The position numbers and the translations under genes were made by a program. The notes under the pieces were generated by a model. That model worked only from the letters and a program-made list of their open reading frames with translations, made no database searches and was not told where the DNA came from. From positions 3,171,001 to 3,235,000 of the forward strand of contig NZ_CP092831.1 of the NCBI RefSeq assembly GCF_022531965.1: a stretch of 64,000 nt of DNA. The letters are read 5' to 3'. Positions 35,185 to 45,294 of the stretch are shown piece after piece; position 1 is the first letter of the stretch, and each line of letters begins with the position of its first letter. This stretch comes from Paenibacillus peoriae (lineage in GTDB: Bacteria > Bacillota > Bacilli > Paenibacillales > Paenibacillaceae).

Positions 35185-37845
35185 CTAATCCCGGTTGTGA
35201 CGTCCACGATTGGAGTTTGAATGACCGTTGGATTTGCTTTCCTGACTTCCATCCATAATAGCACCTGTGGTAGATGCATCTGTATTTTCTGGATTGGTCA
35301 TAGTATTTTCATCAGTTATACCTGAATCCGGCGTAGTCGTCTGACCATTCCCCGTATTTGTATCGTTTCCGTTCCCAAAATTGTCGTTACTGTTGCCTGT
35401 GCCTCCAGTACCATTTCCATTGTTACCTCCAGGAGACGTTGGAACTTGGTCAGAACCAGTACCGTTATCAGTACCTCCAGGAGTCGTATTCCCCTGGTCT
35501 GTGCCGTCCTGACCATCTATATTCTCGCCATTATCCGGTACAGTTCCATCCTGATTAGGATCATTTCCTAGCTGCGGATCTATCGGAGTAGTCTCTGTCG
35601 GAATTTCTACACTAATCGTATTCGAAGCTGCGGATTCTTTACCATCCGCTCCATAAGCTACGACATAGTATTGATACGTTTTTCCAGCTACAGGAGACGT
35701 ATCTTCGCCACTCGTGCCTCTCATCGCCTCCATAATCGTCCTGAAGCTTCCTTCGGAAGACTCTTTACGATAAACACGGTATTGTACATTGTCTCCCTCT
35801 GCCGCATTCCAGGACAACGATACAATTTGGGTGTCCTGACTATAAGACCCGCTCAGTCCGCTTGGAGCGGTAGCCTGAACCGGCTCTTCTGGCTTCTGCT
35901 CAACTGGTGGTTCATATCCCTTCGGCTCGCTGAATTGCGTAACCGGATGCCCCTTGAGAGCTTCACCCATGACCCTTCCGAAAAAGGCTGCCGACTGCCC
36001 ACTATAGTTTCTGAGCATATGTTTACTGTCCGGCTTATCATAACCCATCCATACTGCTCCGGTATATTCTGGCGTATAACCGACAAACCAGATGTCCCGG
36101 TTACCACTATTACCGCTAATTCCACTTTGGGTCGTACCCGTTTTACCGGCTACAGGCCAGTCAATGCGTGCTTTGCGACCTGTGCCGCTATTGACTACAT
36201 TTTGCATCATTTTTGTCATTTCATAAGCCGTTTTTTCACTCATTACAGATTTAGTTTCCTCTTCATGAGTATAAACTACTTGATCATCACTATTGTTAAT
36301 TTGCTTAATAGAATAAGCCTTTTGGAATTGTCCTTTATTGGCAAATGAGCTGTACGCCTGCGCCATTTCAAGGGTATTCGTCCCTTTGCTTAATCCACCC
36401 AATGCGATAGCAAGTGAGTGATCGTTTTTGTCCATCGGAATGCCTACGCTCTCGGCAAATTGAACCCCTTTTTCCACACCGATTTGGTTCAGCAACCATA
36501 CAGGCGGAATATTTTCAGACTTCGTAATCGCGTCGAGCATGCTGATGGTCGACGAGTAACCATGCAAGTTTTTCGGACTGTATCCGTTAAAGCTCTGGCG
36601 TTCGTTACTCAAAGGAGTATCCATCGTAAATTTACCGGATTCGAGAGCTGGCGCATAGGCTACAATCGGCTTGAAGGCCGATCCTGGCTGTCTGCGGCTC
36701 TGTGTCGCACGATTGAAGGTTCCCTTTTTGTAATCCCGTCCGGGTGCCATCGCGGCAATTCCACCTGTCTGGTTGTTAATAATGACCATCGAAGCTTGAA
36801 CTGGCTGATCGTCAGGACTTTTTTCGAACATGTCATCATCTGCCATCGCCTGATCCAGCGCATTTTGAGCCTGGGCATCCATTGTGGTATGAATTTTGTA
36901 ACCGCCAATAATCAGATCATTGCCGCTAACTCCTGGCAGTGCATCCTCTGCCTCATCCATGACGTATTCCATAAAATTTTGATACTTTTGAACTTTTTCT
37001 GGTTGTTTGTAATTGTAATTTACAGCCTTGGCCTCTTCCATCTCTTGCTTTCCAATCATCCCCTGCTCAAACATCAGCTGGAGAACCACCGCACGTCGTG
37101 CCTTCGAGTTCTCCGGGTTACTGATCGGATTATACTTGGATGGCCCTTTCGGAATAGCTGCCAGTGTAGCAATTTGCCACAATTTTAATTCTTTTAAGTT
37201 GGTTTGCCCAAAATAACCTTCCGACGCTGCCTTAATTCCAGAATAGGAGCGTCCAAACCAAATCCGATTTAAGTAGAGAGTAATAATTTCATCTTTAGTC
37301 AACCTCCGCTCCAGCGCCATTGCGATGGATACCTCTGTCGCTTTACGGAAAAAGGTTTTGTCACGTGTCAAAAACAAGTTTTTGGCCAGCTGCTGAGTTA
37401 GCGTACTGCCGCCCTCCACTGCCGAACGGGCCACGATATCCTTAACGGCTGCCCGACCGATAGACCAAATATCAACTCCTTGATGCTCCATAAAACGCTT
37501 ATCCTCGGTTGCAATAAAAGCTTTTTTGAGCAAGTCTGGTATTTCTTCACTTTTGACAGGATCACTTTTTTGCACAGACAACTCACCCATGAGCACACCG
37601 TTGCGGTCATAAACCTTTGATGTCTCATTCACTGTAATTTTGTCCTTGTTCGCATCGTAAATTTTTTCGCCATTTACCATGACAAATAAATAGCCACCAA
37701 GTGCGCAAAATATAGCTACCGCCGCGGTAATAAACAGCGTCCATCCAATTCGCTTACCTGTAATTTTCTTTTTCTTGCCCTTCGGCTTCTCTTTAGATGT
37801 GTTTCTATTGCGATTGCCGGATCTGGACAATGAATCGTTTGGCAT
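35185..37845 (-). CDS. Class A penicillin-binding protein (PBP1A family)
   Basis: An 886-residue bifunctional peptidoglycan synthase. A basic cytoplasmic head (KPKGKKKKITGK) is followed by one TM helix near 33-55. The GT51 glycosyltransferase has EDKRFMEHQGVDIWSIGRAA, GGSTLTQQLAKNLFL and RRLTKDEIITLYLNRIWFG. The transpeptidase has SAFKP (SxxK), SEN and GKTGTTQS. A fibronectin type III-like domain (APSGLSGSYSQDTQIVSLSW) and a tail of about 140 residues rich in Asn, Gly, Thr and Asp follow. GGGAG precedes ATG 37845. The low-complexity tail probably spans the wall. It is a single-gene unit. Confidence 0.93.
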   Translation of the reverse strand: MPNDSLSRSGNRNRNTSKEKPKGKKKKITGKRIGWTLFITAAVAIFCALGGYLFVMVNGEKIYDANKDKITVNETSKVYDRNGVLMGELSVQKSDPVKSEEIPDLLKKAFIATEDKRFMEHQGVDIWSIGRAAVKDIVARSAVEGGSTLTQQLAKNLFLTRDKTFFRKATEVSIAMALERRLTKDEIITLYLNRIWFGRSYSGIKAASEGYFGQTNLKELKLWQIATLAAIPKGPSKYNPISNPENSKARRAVVLQLMFEQGMIGKQEMEEAKAVNYNYKQPEKVQKYQNFMEYVMDEAEDALPGVSGNDLIIGGYKIHTTMDAQAQNALDQAMADDDMFEKSPDDQPVQASMVIINNQTGGIAAMAPGRDYKKGTFNRATQSRRQPGSAFKPIVAYAPALESGKFTMDTPLSNERQSFNGYSPKNLHGYSSTISMLDAITKSENIPPVWLLNQIGVEKGVQFAESVGIPMDKNDHSLAIALGGLSKGTNTLEMAQAYSSFANKGQFQKAYSIKQINNSDDQVVYTHEEETKSVMSEKTAYEMTKMMQNVVNSGTGRKARIDWPVAGKTGTTQSGISGNSGNRDIWFVGYTPEYTGAVWMGYDKPDSKHMLRNYSGQSAAFFGRVMGEALKGHPVTQFSEPKGYEPPVEQKPEEPVQATAPSGLSGSYSQDTQIVSLSWNAAEGDNVQYRVYRKESSEGSFRTIMEAMRGTSGEDTSPVAGKTYQYYVVAYGADGKESAASNTISVEIPTETTPIDPQLGNDPNQDGTVPDNGENIDGQDGTDQGNTTPGGTDNGTGSDQVPTSPGGNNGNGTGGTGNSNDNFGNGNDTNTGNGQTTTPDSGITDENTMTNPENTDASTTGAIMDGSQESKSNGHSNSNRGRHNRD

Positions 37846-38035
37846 TCCCCTGACTCCCTTTCGCGAATAATCATATGGTACCTAACATAAGCTTAAAGCT
37901 TGCTGTCGGCAACTTGAAAGTAAACGGAATGAAAAGAACAACCCTGATCAGGTTGCTCCCGGTCACATTCCTATACAGTTAGACGAGACGGACGCCTGAA
38001 AAGTTTCATGAACCCGGACGACCGTCAAGCCGTAA

Positions 38036-38281
38036 TCAGTTATCGCTAGCGCTATCCTGTTGCTGTACAAGCGATACATTGCGTTGCGGTGTAAAGGTGG
38101 AGATGGCATGCTTGTAAATCAGCTGCTGCTTTCCATCCGAGTCGATCACAATCGTAAAATTGTCAAATGCTTTAATCGTCCCTCGCACCTGAAATCCATT
38201 GATGAGGTATACCGTTACAGGTATAGAATCCTTGCGCAATTGATTCAGAAACGTATCTTGGATATTAATGGACTTGTTCAT
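38036..38281 (-). CDS. hfq: RNA chaperone Hfq
   Basis: ATG 38281 (GGGGG ahead) gives 81 residues. Sm1 and Sm2 motifs are seen: [40 protein letters not shown] and [12 protein letters not shown] (the YKHAIS Hfq signature). It forms a hexameric ring that binds small RNAs and mRNAs. It follows miaA with a 20-base gap, the usual miaA-hfq order. Confidence 0.95.
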   Translation of the reverse strand: MNKSINIQDTFLNQLRKDSIPVTVYLINGFQVRGTIKAFDNFTIVIDSDGKQQLIYKHAISTFTPQRNVSLVQQQDSASDN

Positions 38282-38301
38282 TTTAGCCGTACCCCCAATA
38301 A

Positions 38302-39282
38302 TCATTTGGATTGTTTTGAAGTATATTCAAGGTCTGTCCGGAACTTTCCTGCTATAATTTCGTGTATTTGGGCTGCATGAGCAGAAAAATTTCCGAAATC
38401 AGTGACATCTACCCACTGGATATCCTTCATATGGCGAAACCACGAGAGCTGTCGCTTCGCAAAATGACGCGTATCCCGTTTTAGCCAAGTCACCGCCTCT
38501 TCCAAAGACACCTCTCCCCGCAGGTAGGAGGATATCTCTTTATAGCCTAGACCTTGCATGGAGATGGCATCGCTTCGCACTCCCCGTTCCATTAAGGAGG
38601 TTACCTCAGCAACAAGCCCTTGATCGAGCATCCCGTCAATTCGGTCTTCAATACGTTTATATAGCATTTGCCTATCCATTGTCAAACCTACGATGCAGAG
38701 TTGGTAGGGAGATTCCTTTTTTTGACTGGCAAGTTGAGAGCTAAGTGTCGTTCCGCTAACATGGTAAATTTCCAGTGCCCGAACGACACGACGACGATCA
38801 TTAGGATGCAAACGAAGTGCACTTTCGGGATCAACCGCCTGTAGTCGCGCATGAAGCGCGTCAGCTCCAAACTGTTCGGCATAGTCCAGCTGCTCCTGAC
38901 GAAAAGCTTCGTCAGCCCCTACCTCGGAAAACTGGTATTCATAGCAGACTGATTCTACATATAAACCTGTTCCGCCTACGATAAACGGTAGCTTTTCTCT
39001 AGATTGAATATCAGGTATGAGACGACGACAGTCCTCCTGAAATTGGGCTACTGAATATGGGTATTCAGGCTCATGAATATCAATTAAATGGTGCTTGATT
39101 CCTTCCATTTCCTGTTCGGAAATTTTGGCAGTTCCAACGTCCATATGACGGTATACCTGCATGGAATCCCCGGAAATAATTTCCGCGTCAAATTGTCGAG
39201 CCATCTCAATGCTTAGTTTCGTCTTGCCAACCGCAGTCGGGCCAACAAGAACGAGTAGTTTAGGCTTAGGTGCCACTGTCAA
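38302..39282 (-). CDS. miaA: tRNA dimethylallyltransferase MiaA
   Basis: The 326-residue enzyme adds a dimethylallyl group to A37 of tRNAs reading UNN codons. The P-loop GPTAVGKT is at 14-21, followed by [49 protein letters not shown] and [17 protein letters not shown]. The start is taken as TTG 39282 with GGAG nine bases ahead; GTG at 39276 is the alternative. The 5' end overlaps the methyltransferase gene by 17 bases, indicating one operon mutS-mutL-methyltransferase-miaA-hfq or part of it. Confidence 0.95.
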   Translation of the reverse strand: MTVAPKPKLLVLVGPTAVGKTKLSIEMARQFDAEIISGDSMQVYRHMDVGTAKISEQEMEGIKHHLIDIHEPEYPYSVAQFQEDCRRLIPDIQSREKLPFIVGGTGLYVESVCYEYQFSEVGADEAFRQEQLDYAEQFGADALHARLQAVDPESALRLHPNDRRRVVRALEIYHVSGTTLSSQLASQKKESPYQLCIVGLTMDRQMLYKRIEDRIDGMLDQGLVAEVTSLMERGVRSDAISMQGLGYKEISSYLRGEVSLEEAVTWLKRDTRHFAKRQLSWFRHMKDIQWVDVTDFGNFSAHAAQIHEIIAGKFRTDLEYTSKQSK

Positions 39283-40114
39283 TATCGATCACTCCGTACA
39301 CTGTTTTCGTTGTGCCCCGCTGCTCTACACGGAAGCCGAGGCGGGCAAATTCCCCGCTACCCCGTTTTTCTTTTAATACAATTGTTTTTCGTGCAATCCG
39401 TTTCGCATGAACAATACTTTCCTCACTCAACGCGTCTGGATTTGCCAACCCTCTCAATGGACCAATTGCGCTGGAATCGAGCAACGGATCACGAAACATA
39501 GGGTCAAAATAAATAATATCTATACTGCGATCCGGCAAACTACGCAAATAGTCCAAATGATGACCAAAACGAACGTCAATGTTGGAAAAGGCTTTATCTA
39601 CTTCAGCGTTGCCGGAACGGTAATGCCTCATTCCATCCTTGATTAAAGCGTAGACGGGGAAAGAACTCTCCACAGCCGTGACTTGTCCAGAGCTTCCCGT
39701 TCCAATTGAAAATAGAAGAGAATCCGTACCAAGTCCTGCAGTGCAATCCAGCACGGTATCACCCGGGACGATCCGGGCAGCCGTCAACATCGGGTCAGGT
39801 TCACCCTTTAATACCCGTTTGGCGCGAATGAAGCCCATACTGGGGTGAAAAGCCATCGGTGGTTGTTCTGGGCTAATCAGCCTTACTCCGCCCTGCACCA
39901 GAACCAACGCTTGACGGACTCTGTGAGCCGCAATTAGCTTAGCTACCGATATGCCACGACGAGGGGCATACAGCGCCCCTAACTCGGCTGCAAGCAACTT
40001 CGCTCGCTCCACAACCTCAGCCGAGGGGGAATCCCCTGTCGTGACGAGTAATTCGACTTGCTTTTCCCGTAGGCTCGACTGCTCTTCTTCACGGTTTTCC
40101 CGATCCTGCAACAT
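39266..40114 (-). CDS. Class I SAM-dependent methyltransferase (RsmJ-like)
   Basis: The 282-residue product has an N-terminal domain of about 90 residues and a Rossmann methyltransferase domain with motif I VLDCTAGLGTDSLLFSIG, AVESSFPVYALIKDGM and IDIIYFDPMFRDP (DPMF, suggestive of an RNA-guanine N2 methyltransferase such as RsmJ). The target is not proved. GGGAG precedes ATG 40114. It lies 12 bases after mutL and overlaps miaA. Confidence 0.85.
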   Translation of the reverse strand: MLQDRENREEEQSSLREKQVELLVTTGDSPSAEVVERAKLLAAELGALYAPRRGISVAKLIAAHRVRQALVLVQGGVRLISPEQPPMAFHPSMGFIRAKRVLKGEPDPMLTAARIVPGDTVLDCTAGLGTDSLLFSIGTGSSGQVTAVESSFPVYALIKDGMRHYRSGNAEVDKAFSNIDVRFGHHLDYLRSLPDRSIDIIYFDPMFRDPLLDSSAIGPLRGLANPDALSEESIVHAKRIARKTIVLKEKRGSGEFARLGFRVEQRGTTKTVYGVIDIDSGT

Positions 40115-40126
40115 ATATATACTCCC

Positions 40127-42301
40127 TTACATTACTCTTTTAAACAGCTTCTCTAAATCATATGTGGAAAAGGAAACCACAATAGGTCGCCCATGAGGGC
40201 AAGTATAAGGTTGTTTGCACGCTGCCAAACGCTCTAGCAGCACAATAGCCTGCCGATCAGTCAGCTTCTGGTTTGCTTTAATCGAAGCCCGGCAGGAGCA
40301 CATGATTGAGGCTGCTTCCCGCAGCTTAGCAAGATCAATGGCTCTTTCCTCCAGCACCCATCCGGCCATTTCCTCAATGACATCCGCTTCTTCCCCTTGG
40401 GGAAGCCAGTACGGGTAAGAGCTGACACGGAAGGTTTGACCGCCAAAATGCTCCAGATACACCCCTGCCTGTTCAAACCAGTGCAGCCTTGTTTTCAACT
40501 TTTCCGTTTCGGAAGGCGTAAAATCCAGTGTAATTGGCAGTAGCAGCTCCTGCGATACTGACTCGGGATTGCCGAATTTTTCATAATAAAATTCATAATT
40601 GACTCGTTCATGTGCGGCATGTTGATCAATTAAATACAAGCCCTGGTCGTTCTGCGCAATCAGATATGTCCCATGGTGCTGACCGATTAAATTCAGTTCA
40701 GGAAAAGTAGGCAGCTCTGGAACTTCTCCCGACACTGCTGCCAATTGCTCCGCATCCAGACGTTGCTGGCGCGGCTTCTGATCCGCGAAATGACGGGAAT
40801 CTGTAGCTTGTCCTGCAATCGGCGGCATAGAAGATGGGTAAGCAGCAGAAGCAGCTGTTTCCTGTATCCCTCCGCTGTATAAGGTAGTTGTGCCTATTGC
40901 GGCATTATCTCCTTCGGACGACTGTACGGTCGCCCCATCAGGAAGCGGCACTTCCCCTTTAACTTCACTCCCGTTGTTTTCTTCCACAAAATCTGCATCC
41001 AGTTCATCATCATTAATACTTTTACCTGAAAGATTGTTTGCCCGTCCAATGGCTGAGAGACTATCCCTGCTCGGACGTTGCTCACGCTCCTGGCTACCCC
41101 TGTTATTCTCTTCGTTCCTGTTCAAGTAATTGGATTGGCGCGATTCCTGGCTCTCCGGCGAAGTCACGGAAGGTGGCAGTGCTCCCCCTCGGTCTTTGCC
41201 GGAAGGAGCATCCCCTTCCGCACCATTTCCCTTCGAGAAGTGAAACTGCTCCTGCACAAACGAGCCACTGTCCTTGCCACCGATCTCGCGCTTGACTGCC
41301 TTCGGAATCAGCACTTGCTGCCCTAAGACAGCTTTTACCGAATCTTCAACCAGCTGAAACAGTTCAGCTTCTTTACTAAACCTTACCTCCAGCTTGGCAG
41401 GATGAACGTTAACATCCACCAAAGAAGGATGCATTTCCAGTTGGATCACAGCCAGCGGAAAACGATTGATCGGCAATAAGGTATGATATGCCTTGAGCAA
41501 CGCCTGATTAAGCCCGTAGCTACGCACAAAACGTCCGTTCACTACTGTCGAGATCGCATTGCGATTTGATCTCGTCCACTCTGGGCGACTGACATAGCCA
41601 CTAATTCGGTAATCCAGGCTCTCTCCTTCTAGCAGCAGCATGGATTTCGCCGCAGAAGTTCCGTAAATAGCGGCAATCACCTGCAGCAAATCACCATTGC
41701 CCAGCGTTTGCAGCAATGTATTGCCATTATGCCGCAATGTGAAGGCCACTTCCGGGTGCGAAAGCGCCATTCGGTACAATACATCCGAAATGTGTCCCAG
41801 CTCGGTCTGGATTGTTTTCATATATTTCAGCCTTGCAGGTGTATTATAAAACAGCTCCCGTACGGTAAAATCCGTCCCTTGCCTACTAGCAGCATCCTCG
41901 TGAAGCAACAGCTTACCGCCTTCAATCACTAATTTACGGGCACGCCCGTCATCTCCGGCTGCTGTAAGCAACTCTACTTTCGATACTGCCGCAATACTTG
42001 GCAACGCCTCTCCCCGGAAGCCGAGACTTGTGATCTGAAACAGGTCGCGACCATGTCCAATTTTACTTGTCGCGTGCCGATAGAATGCCGTTTCCACGTC
42101 TTCAGGCTCAATGCCACTTCCATTATCCGTCACCCGGATACTTTGCAAGCCGCCCTCTTCTACCCATACGTCCACCCGCGTACCGCCTGCATCAATCGCA
42201 TTTTCCACCAGTTCCTTCACGACGGAGGCTGGACGCTCCACGACCTCACCGGCAGCAATCTGGTTCGCAATATGTTCATCCAGTACCCGAATTTTAGACA
42301 T
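40127..42301 (-). CDS. mutL: DNA mismatch repair protein MutL
   Basis: The 724-residue protein links MutS recognition to strand nicking. The N-terminal GHKL ATPase has IAAGEVVERPASVVKELVEN, DNGSGIEP, RHATSKI and GFRGEALPSIAAV. The centre (about 345-525) is a long, low-conservation linker rich in Ser, Gly and Glu. The C-terminal domain has the endonuclease motif DQHAAHERVNYE and CPHGRP, as in MutL of bacteria lacking MutH. AGGAGG precedes ATG 42301. The gap to mutS is 63 bases. Confidence 0.96.
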   Translation of the reverse strand: MSKIRVLDEHIANQIAAGEVVERPASVVKELVENAIDAGGTRVDVWVEEGGLQSIRVTDNGSGIEPEDVETAFYRHATSKIGHGRDLFQITSLGFRGEALPSIAAVSKVELLTAAGDDGRARKLVIEGGKLLLHEDAASRQGTDFTVRELFYNTPARLKYMKTIQTELGHISDVLYRMALSHPEVAFTLRHNGNTLLQTLGNGDLLQVIAAIYGTSAAKSMLLLEGESLDYRISGYVSRPEWTRSNRNAISTVVNGRFVRSYGLNQALLKAYHTLLPINRFPLAVIQLEMHPSLVDVNVHPAKLEVRFSKEAELFQLVEDSVKAVLGQQVLIPKAVKREIGGKDSGSFVQEQFHFSKGNGAEGDAPSGKDRGGALPPSVTSPESQESRQSNYLNRNEENNRGSQEREQRPSRDSLSAIGRANNLSGKSINDDELDADFVEENNGSEVKGEVPLPDGATVQSSEGDNAAIGTTTLYSGGIQETAASAAYPSSMPPIAGQATDSRHFADQKPRQQRLDAEQLAAVSGEVPELPTFPELNLIGQHHGTYLIAQNDQGLYLIDQHAAHERVNYEFYYEKFGNPESVSQELLLPITLDFTPSETEKLKTRLHWFEQAGVYLEHFGGQTFRVSSYPYWLPQGEEADVIEEMAGWVLEERAIDLAKLREAASIMCSCRASIKANQKLTDRQAIVLLERLAACKQPYTCPHGRPIVVSFSTYDLEKLFKRVM

Positions 42302-42364
42302 CCTTTTAACCTCCTCCTGACTTCAAAGTGTGATGAAAAATAAGAATAATGTCACTTATTTTAA

Positions 42365-45184
42365 CTACAGGCCATTGGCCTTATTTTTAAGATCATTTAA
42401 TAGCTGCATTGCCTGTAAAGGAGTCATATTCATGACATCAGCATTCTTCACCTTGCGCAAAATTTGGCGCACAATTGGATTCGTCTCTACTGTCTCTGCG
42501 TGGGGCTTGGAGGTGGCAAGCTCCTGCTCTCCAAAAATGGACAGCTGTACCACTTCGGTTGCTCCTTGCTCCAACCTGCTGGAATCCTCCACAGTCTGTA
42601 GAGTATCTTCTTTTACCAGGGTCGCCTGCTGTGATAAAGACTGAGCTGATGATGCAGTTTCTCCGCTTTCTCGCAATGTCTGGCCTGAATTATATTTGGT
42701 CAAAGAAGAAATATCCTCTGTCCCTGAAACTGTACGAAGATCAGTCCCTTCCTTCCCTCCTACTACTATCTCGGTACCTGCCGTTACTTGAGCCGCTGCC
42801 TGTTCAAAACCATTCAGCAGTCCATTCGCTCGCTCAATAATGTTATTGGGCAAGCCTGCAAGCCGAGCACAATAAATACCATAGCTACTGCTAGCCGCTC
42901 CCGGTATGAGCTTGCGCAGGAAATTCACTTTGTCGCCGCTTTCCTGCACGGCCATAGAGTAATTTCGCAGCGAAGACAGGCCTTGCTCCAAATGCGCCAG
43001 CTCATGGAAATGCGTGGATACCAGTGCCTTACAGCCGATCGTGTCATGGACAAATTCGATGACTGCCTGTGCAATTGCCATTCCTTCACTGGTAGACGTA
43101 CCTCGTCCCAGTTCATCAATAATGATCAAGCTTCGCGGAGTTGCCTTGTCCGTCATTACTTGGATATCTGCCATTTCGACCATAAACGTACTCTGCCCGC
43201 CGATAAGATCATCCGCTGCGCCGATCCGTGTGAAAATGCGATCCAGCATCGGCACCTTGGCACGTGCAGCAGGGACAAAACAGCCAATTTGAGCCATAAT
43301 TGCAATAAGTGCGACCTGACGCATATACGTACTTTTCCCAGCCATGTTCGGCCCGGTGATAAGTAGAATATGCGCATCCGCTTCCTCCAATACCGTGCTG
43401 TTGGCGATAAAACCGCCATCTTTCATTACAGCCTCCACCACGGGATGGCGACCCTGCTCCACTACGAAATCATATCCTGTAGTCAGCTCAGGTTTCACGA
43501 ATCCCCGTTCCGCGCTAACCGATGCCAGCGACTGATACACGTCAATTTCAGCCACTTGCTCTGCCAGCTTTTGCAAACGGGGAATTTCAGCGTTTAGTTT
43601 ACTGCGAAGCTCGGAGAAAAGCGTATACTCCAGATCAACCATTTTATCCTCGGCTTCCAGAATTAGAGATTCCTTTTCCTTCAACTCCGGTGTAATATAC
43701 CGTTCCGCATTCGCCAACGTCTGTTTGCGTTCATATCGACCTTCTGGTAATGAGGCCAAATTGGATTTGGTCACCTCGATATAATAACCAAATACTTTGT
43801 TATATCCAATTTTAAGTGACCGAATGCCGGTTGCTGCACGTTCCTTGGCCTCTAGCTCAGCGATCCAACGTTTACCGTTCACACTCGCCTCGCGCAGTTC
43901 GTCCAGACGCTGATGGTAGCCTTCCTTAATAAGACCTCCATCCCTTACGGAAATCGGCGGTTCATCCGCCACCGCTTCCTCAATCAATGTACACAGGTCT
44001 GTACAGCTATCCAGCGTTTGTGCAATCTGTCTCAGCGTCTTCGAAGGAGATTCAGCGCACAATTCGCGTAAAGAAGGAATTCGGACCAGCGACAGCTTGA
44101 GAGCGATCAGATCACGTGCATTAGCACTACCAAAGGCAATCCGCCCAACCAGACGCTCCAGATCGTAAATCTCTTTAAGCTGAGCACGTACATCCTCTCG
44201 GAAAATAAACTGGTGGTATAGCTTGTCCACCGCCTCCAAGCGTTCCTCAATAAGACTGCCGCTCAACAACGGCTTGTCGATCCAACGACGCAACAGACGC
44301 GCTCCCATGGAAGTCTCTGTGCGATCCAACAGCCACAGCAGCGAGCCTTTCTTGGAGCGTTCACGTACTGTCTCCACCAGTTCCAGATTCCTGCGGGTAA
44401 ATGGATCCAGAATCATAAAATGGTTTGGCTCATATACGGAGATTTGGGTCAATTGGCCTAACGATCTTTTTTGCGTTTCATTCAAATAGGAAATCAAGCG
44501 TGATACGCACCGTCTGCGTTCCTCCGTAAGCCTTGCCCACGTGGCTTCGCCAAATTGATCCCGAACCAAATCATCCTTGGATTTGTCCCAGGCCGTATAC
44601 ACAACACGCCGTCCAACGGGGGACATACGGGAAGCCACAAAATCAAGCAGATGACCATCCCCCAACATTTCGGACGGCTCATAAATGTTTATTTCATCTA
44701 GTAGCCATTCTTTCGAATCAGGCACAGAGGTCACATACAATTCACCTGTTGACAAGTCGCACGCCGCAAGAGCCAGCATCCCGTCCGTCTCTGTGACACA
44801 TACCATGTAGTTGTTGGATTTATCACCCAGCACCTTGCCTTCCATTACTGTACCCGGGGTCACAACGCGGACAATATCCCGCCGCACCATCCCCTTCGTA
44901 GCTGAGGCTTCCTCCATTTGCTCACAGATGGCCACTTTATAACCTTTCTCAATGAGGCGCTGTATGTAATTTTCCGCTGAATGATAAGGCACGCCGCACA
45001 TCGGAATTTTTTCCGTGGCGCCACCCTCACGACCCGTAAGTGTAATTTCCAGCTCCTTGGATGCAAGAATTGCATCATCGAAAAACATCTCGTAAAAATC
45101 TCCCAGACGGAAAAACAAAAATGCATCTTTAGCCTGCTCTTTTATGGATAAATACTGCTCAATCATCGGTGTATATTTAGACAT
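42365..45184 (-). CDS. mutS: DNA mismatch repair protein MutS
   Basis: Start set at ATG 45184 (MSKYTPMIEQYLSIK), the family start, giving 939 residues; an open frame reaches further up to 45310. The mismatch-binding F-x-E is in RLGDFYEMFF (about 26-35). ATPase motifs are GPNMAGKSTYMRQ, DELGRGTSTSEG and THFHELAHL. The end has an unusually long insert rich in Ser, Thr and Glu, followed by VVQLSIFGEQE, a QLSIF-type beta-clamp-binding motif, then the C-terminal tetramer helix. It is upstream of mutL in the same operon. Confidence 0.96.
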   Translation of the reverse strand: MSKYTPMIEQYLSIKEQAKDAFLFFRLGDFYEMFFDDAILASKELEITLTGREGGATEKIPMCGVPYHSAENYIQRLIEKGYKVAICEQMEEASATKGMVRRDIVRVVTPGTVMEGKVLGDKSNNYMVCVTETDGMLALAACDLSTGELYVTSVPDSKEWLLDEINIYEPSEMLGDGHLLDFVASRMSPVGRRVVYTAWDKSKDDLVRDQFGEATWARLTEERRRCVSRLISYLNETQKRSLGQLTQISVYEPNHFMILDPFTRRNLELVETVRERSKKGSLLWLLDRTETSMGARLLRRWIDKPLLSGSLIEERLEAVDKLYHQFIFREDVRAQLKEIYDLERLVGRIAFGSANARDLIALKLSLVRIPSLRELCAESPSKTLRQIAQTLDSCTDLCTLIEEAVADEPPISVRDGGLIKEGYHQRLDELREASVNGKRWIAELEAKERAATGIRSLKIGYNKVFGYYIEVTKSNLASLPEGRYERKQTLANAERYITPELKEKESLILEAEDKMVDLEYTLFSELRSKLNAEIPRLQKLAEQVAEIDVYQSLASVSAERGFVKPELTTGYDFVVEQGRHPVVEAVMKDGGFIANSTVLEEADAHILLITGPNMAGKSTYMRQVALIAIMAQIGCFVPAARAKVPMLDRIFTRIGAADDLIGGQSTFMVEMADIQVMTDKATPRSLIIIDELGRGTSTSEGMAIAQAVIEFVHDTIGCKALVSTHFHELAHLEQGLSSLRNYSMAVQESGDKVNFLRKLIPGAASSSYGIYCARLAGLPNNIIERANGLLNGFEQAAAQVTAGTEIVVGGKEGTDLRTVSGTEDISSLTKYNSGQTLRESGETASSAQSLSQQATLVKEDTLQTVEDSSRLEQGATEVVQLSIFGEQELATSKPHAETVETNPIVRQILRKVKNADVMNMTPLQAMQLLNDLKNKANGL

Positions 45185-45294
45185 ACCGTTTACTAACCCC
45201 CACACTTTGTTCCGTTTAAACTTATAATTATCTCTCATTATATCAAAAATGACAGTCGATAACATGAAACCATTCCTGGTGTCGACACTTGATT

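Noticed and set aside
35671..37188. Long plus-strand frames of 225 and 256 codons opposite the PBP gene
   Set aside because: They are antisense to a clear class A PBP with all catalytic motifs, lack binding sites and have Cys/Ile/Arg-rich composition of a shadow frame.
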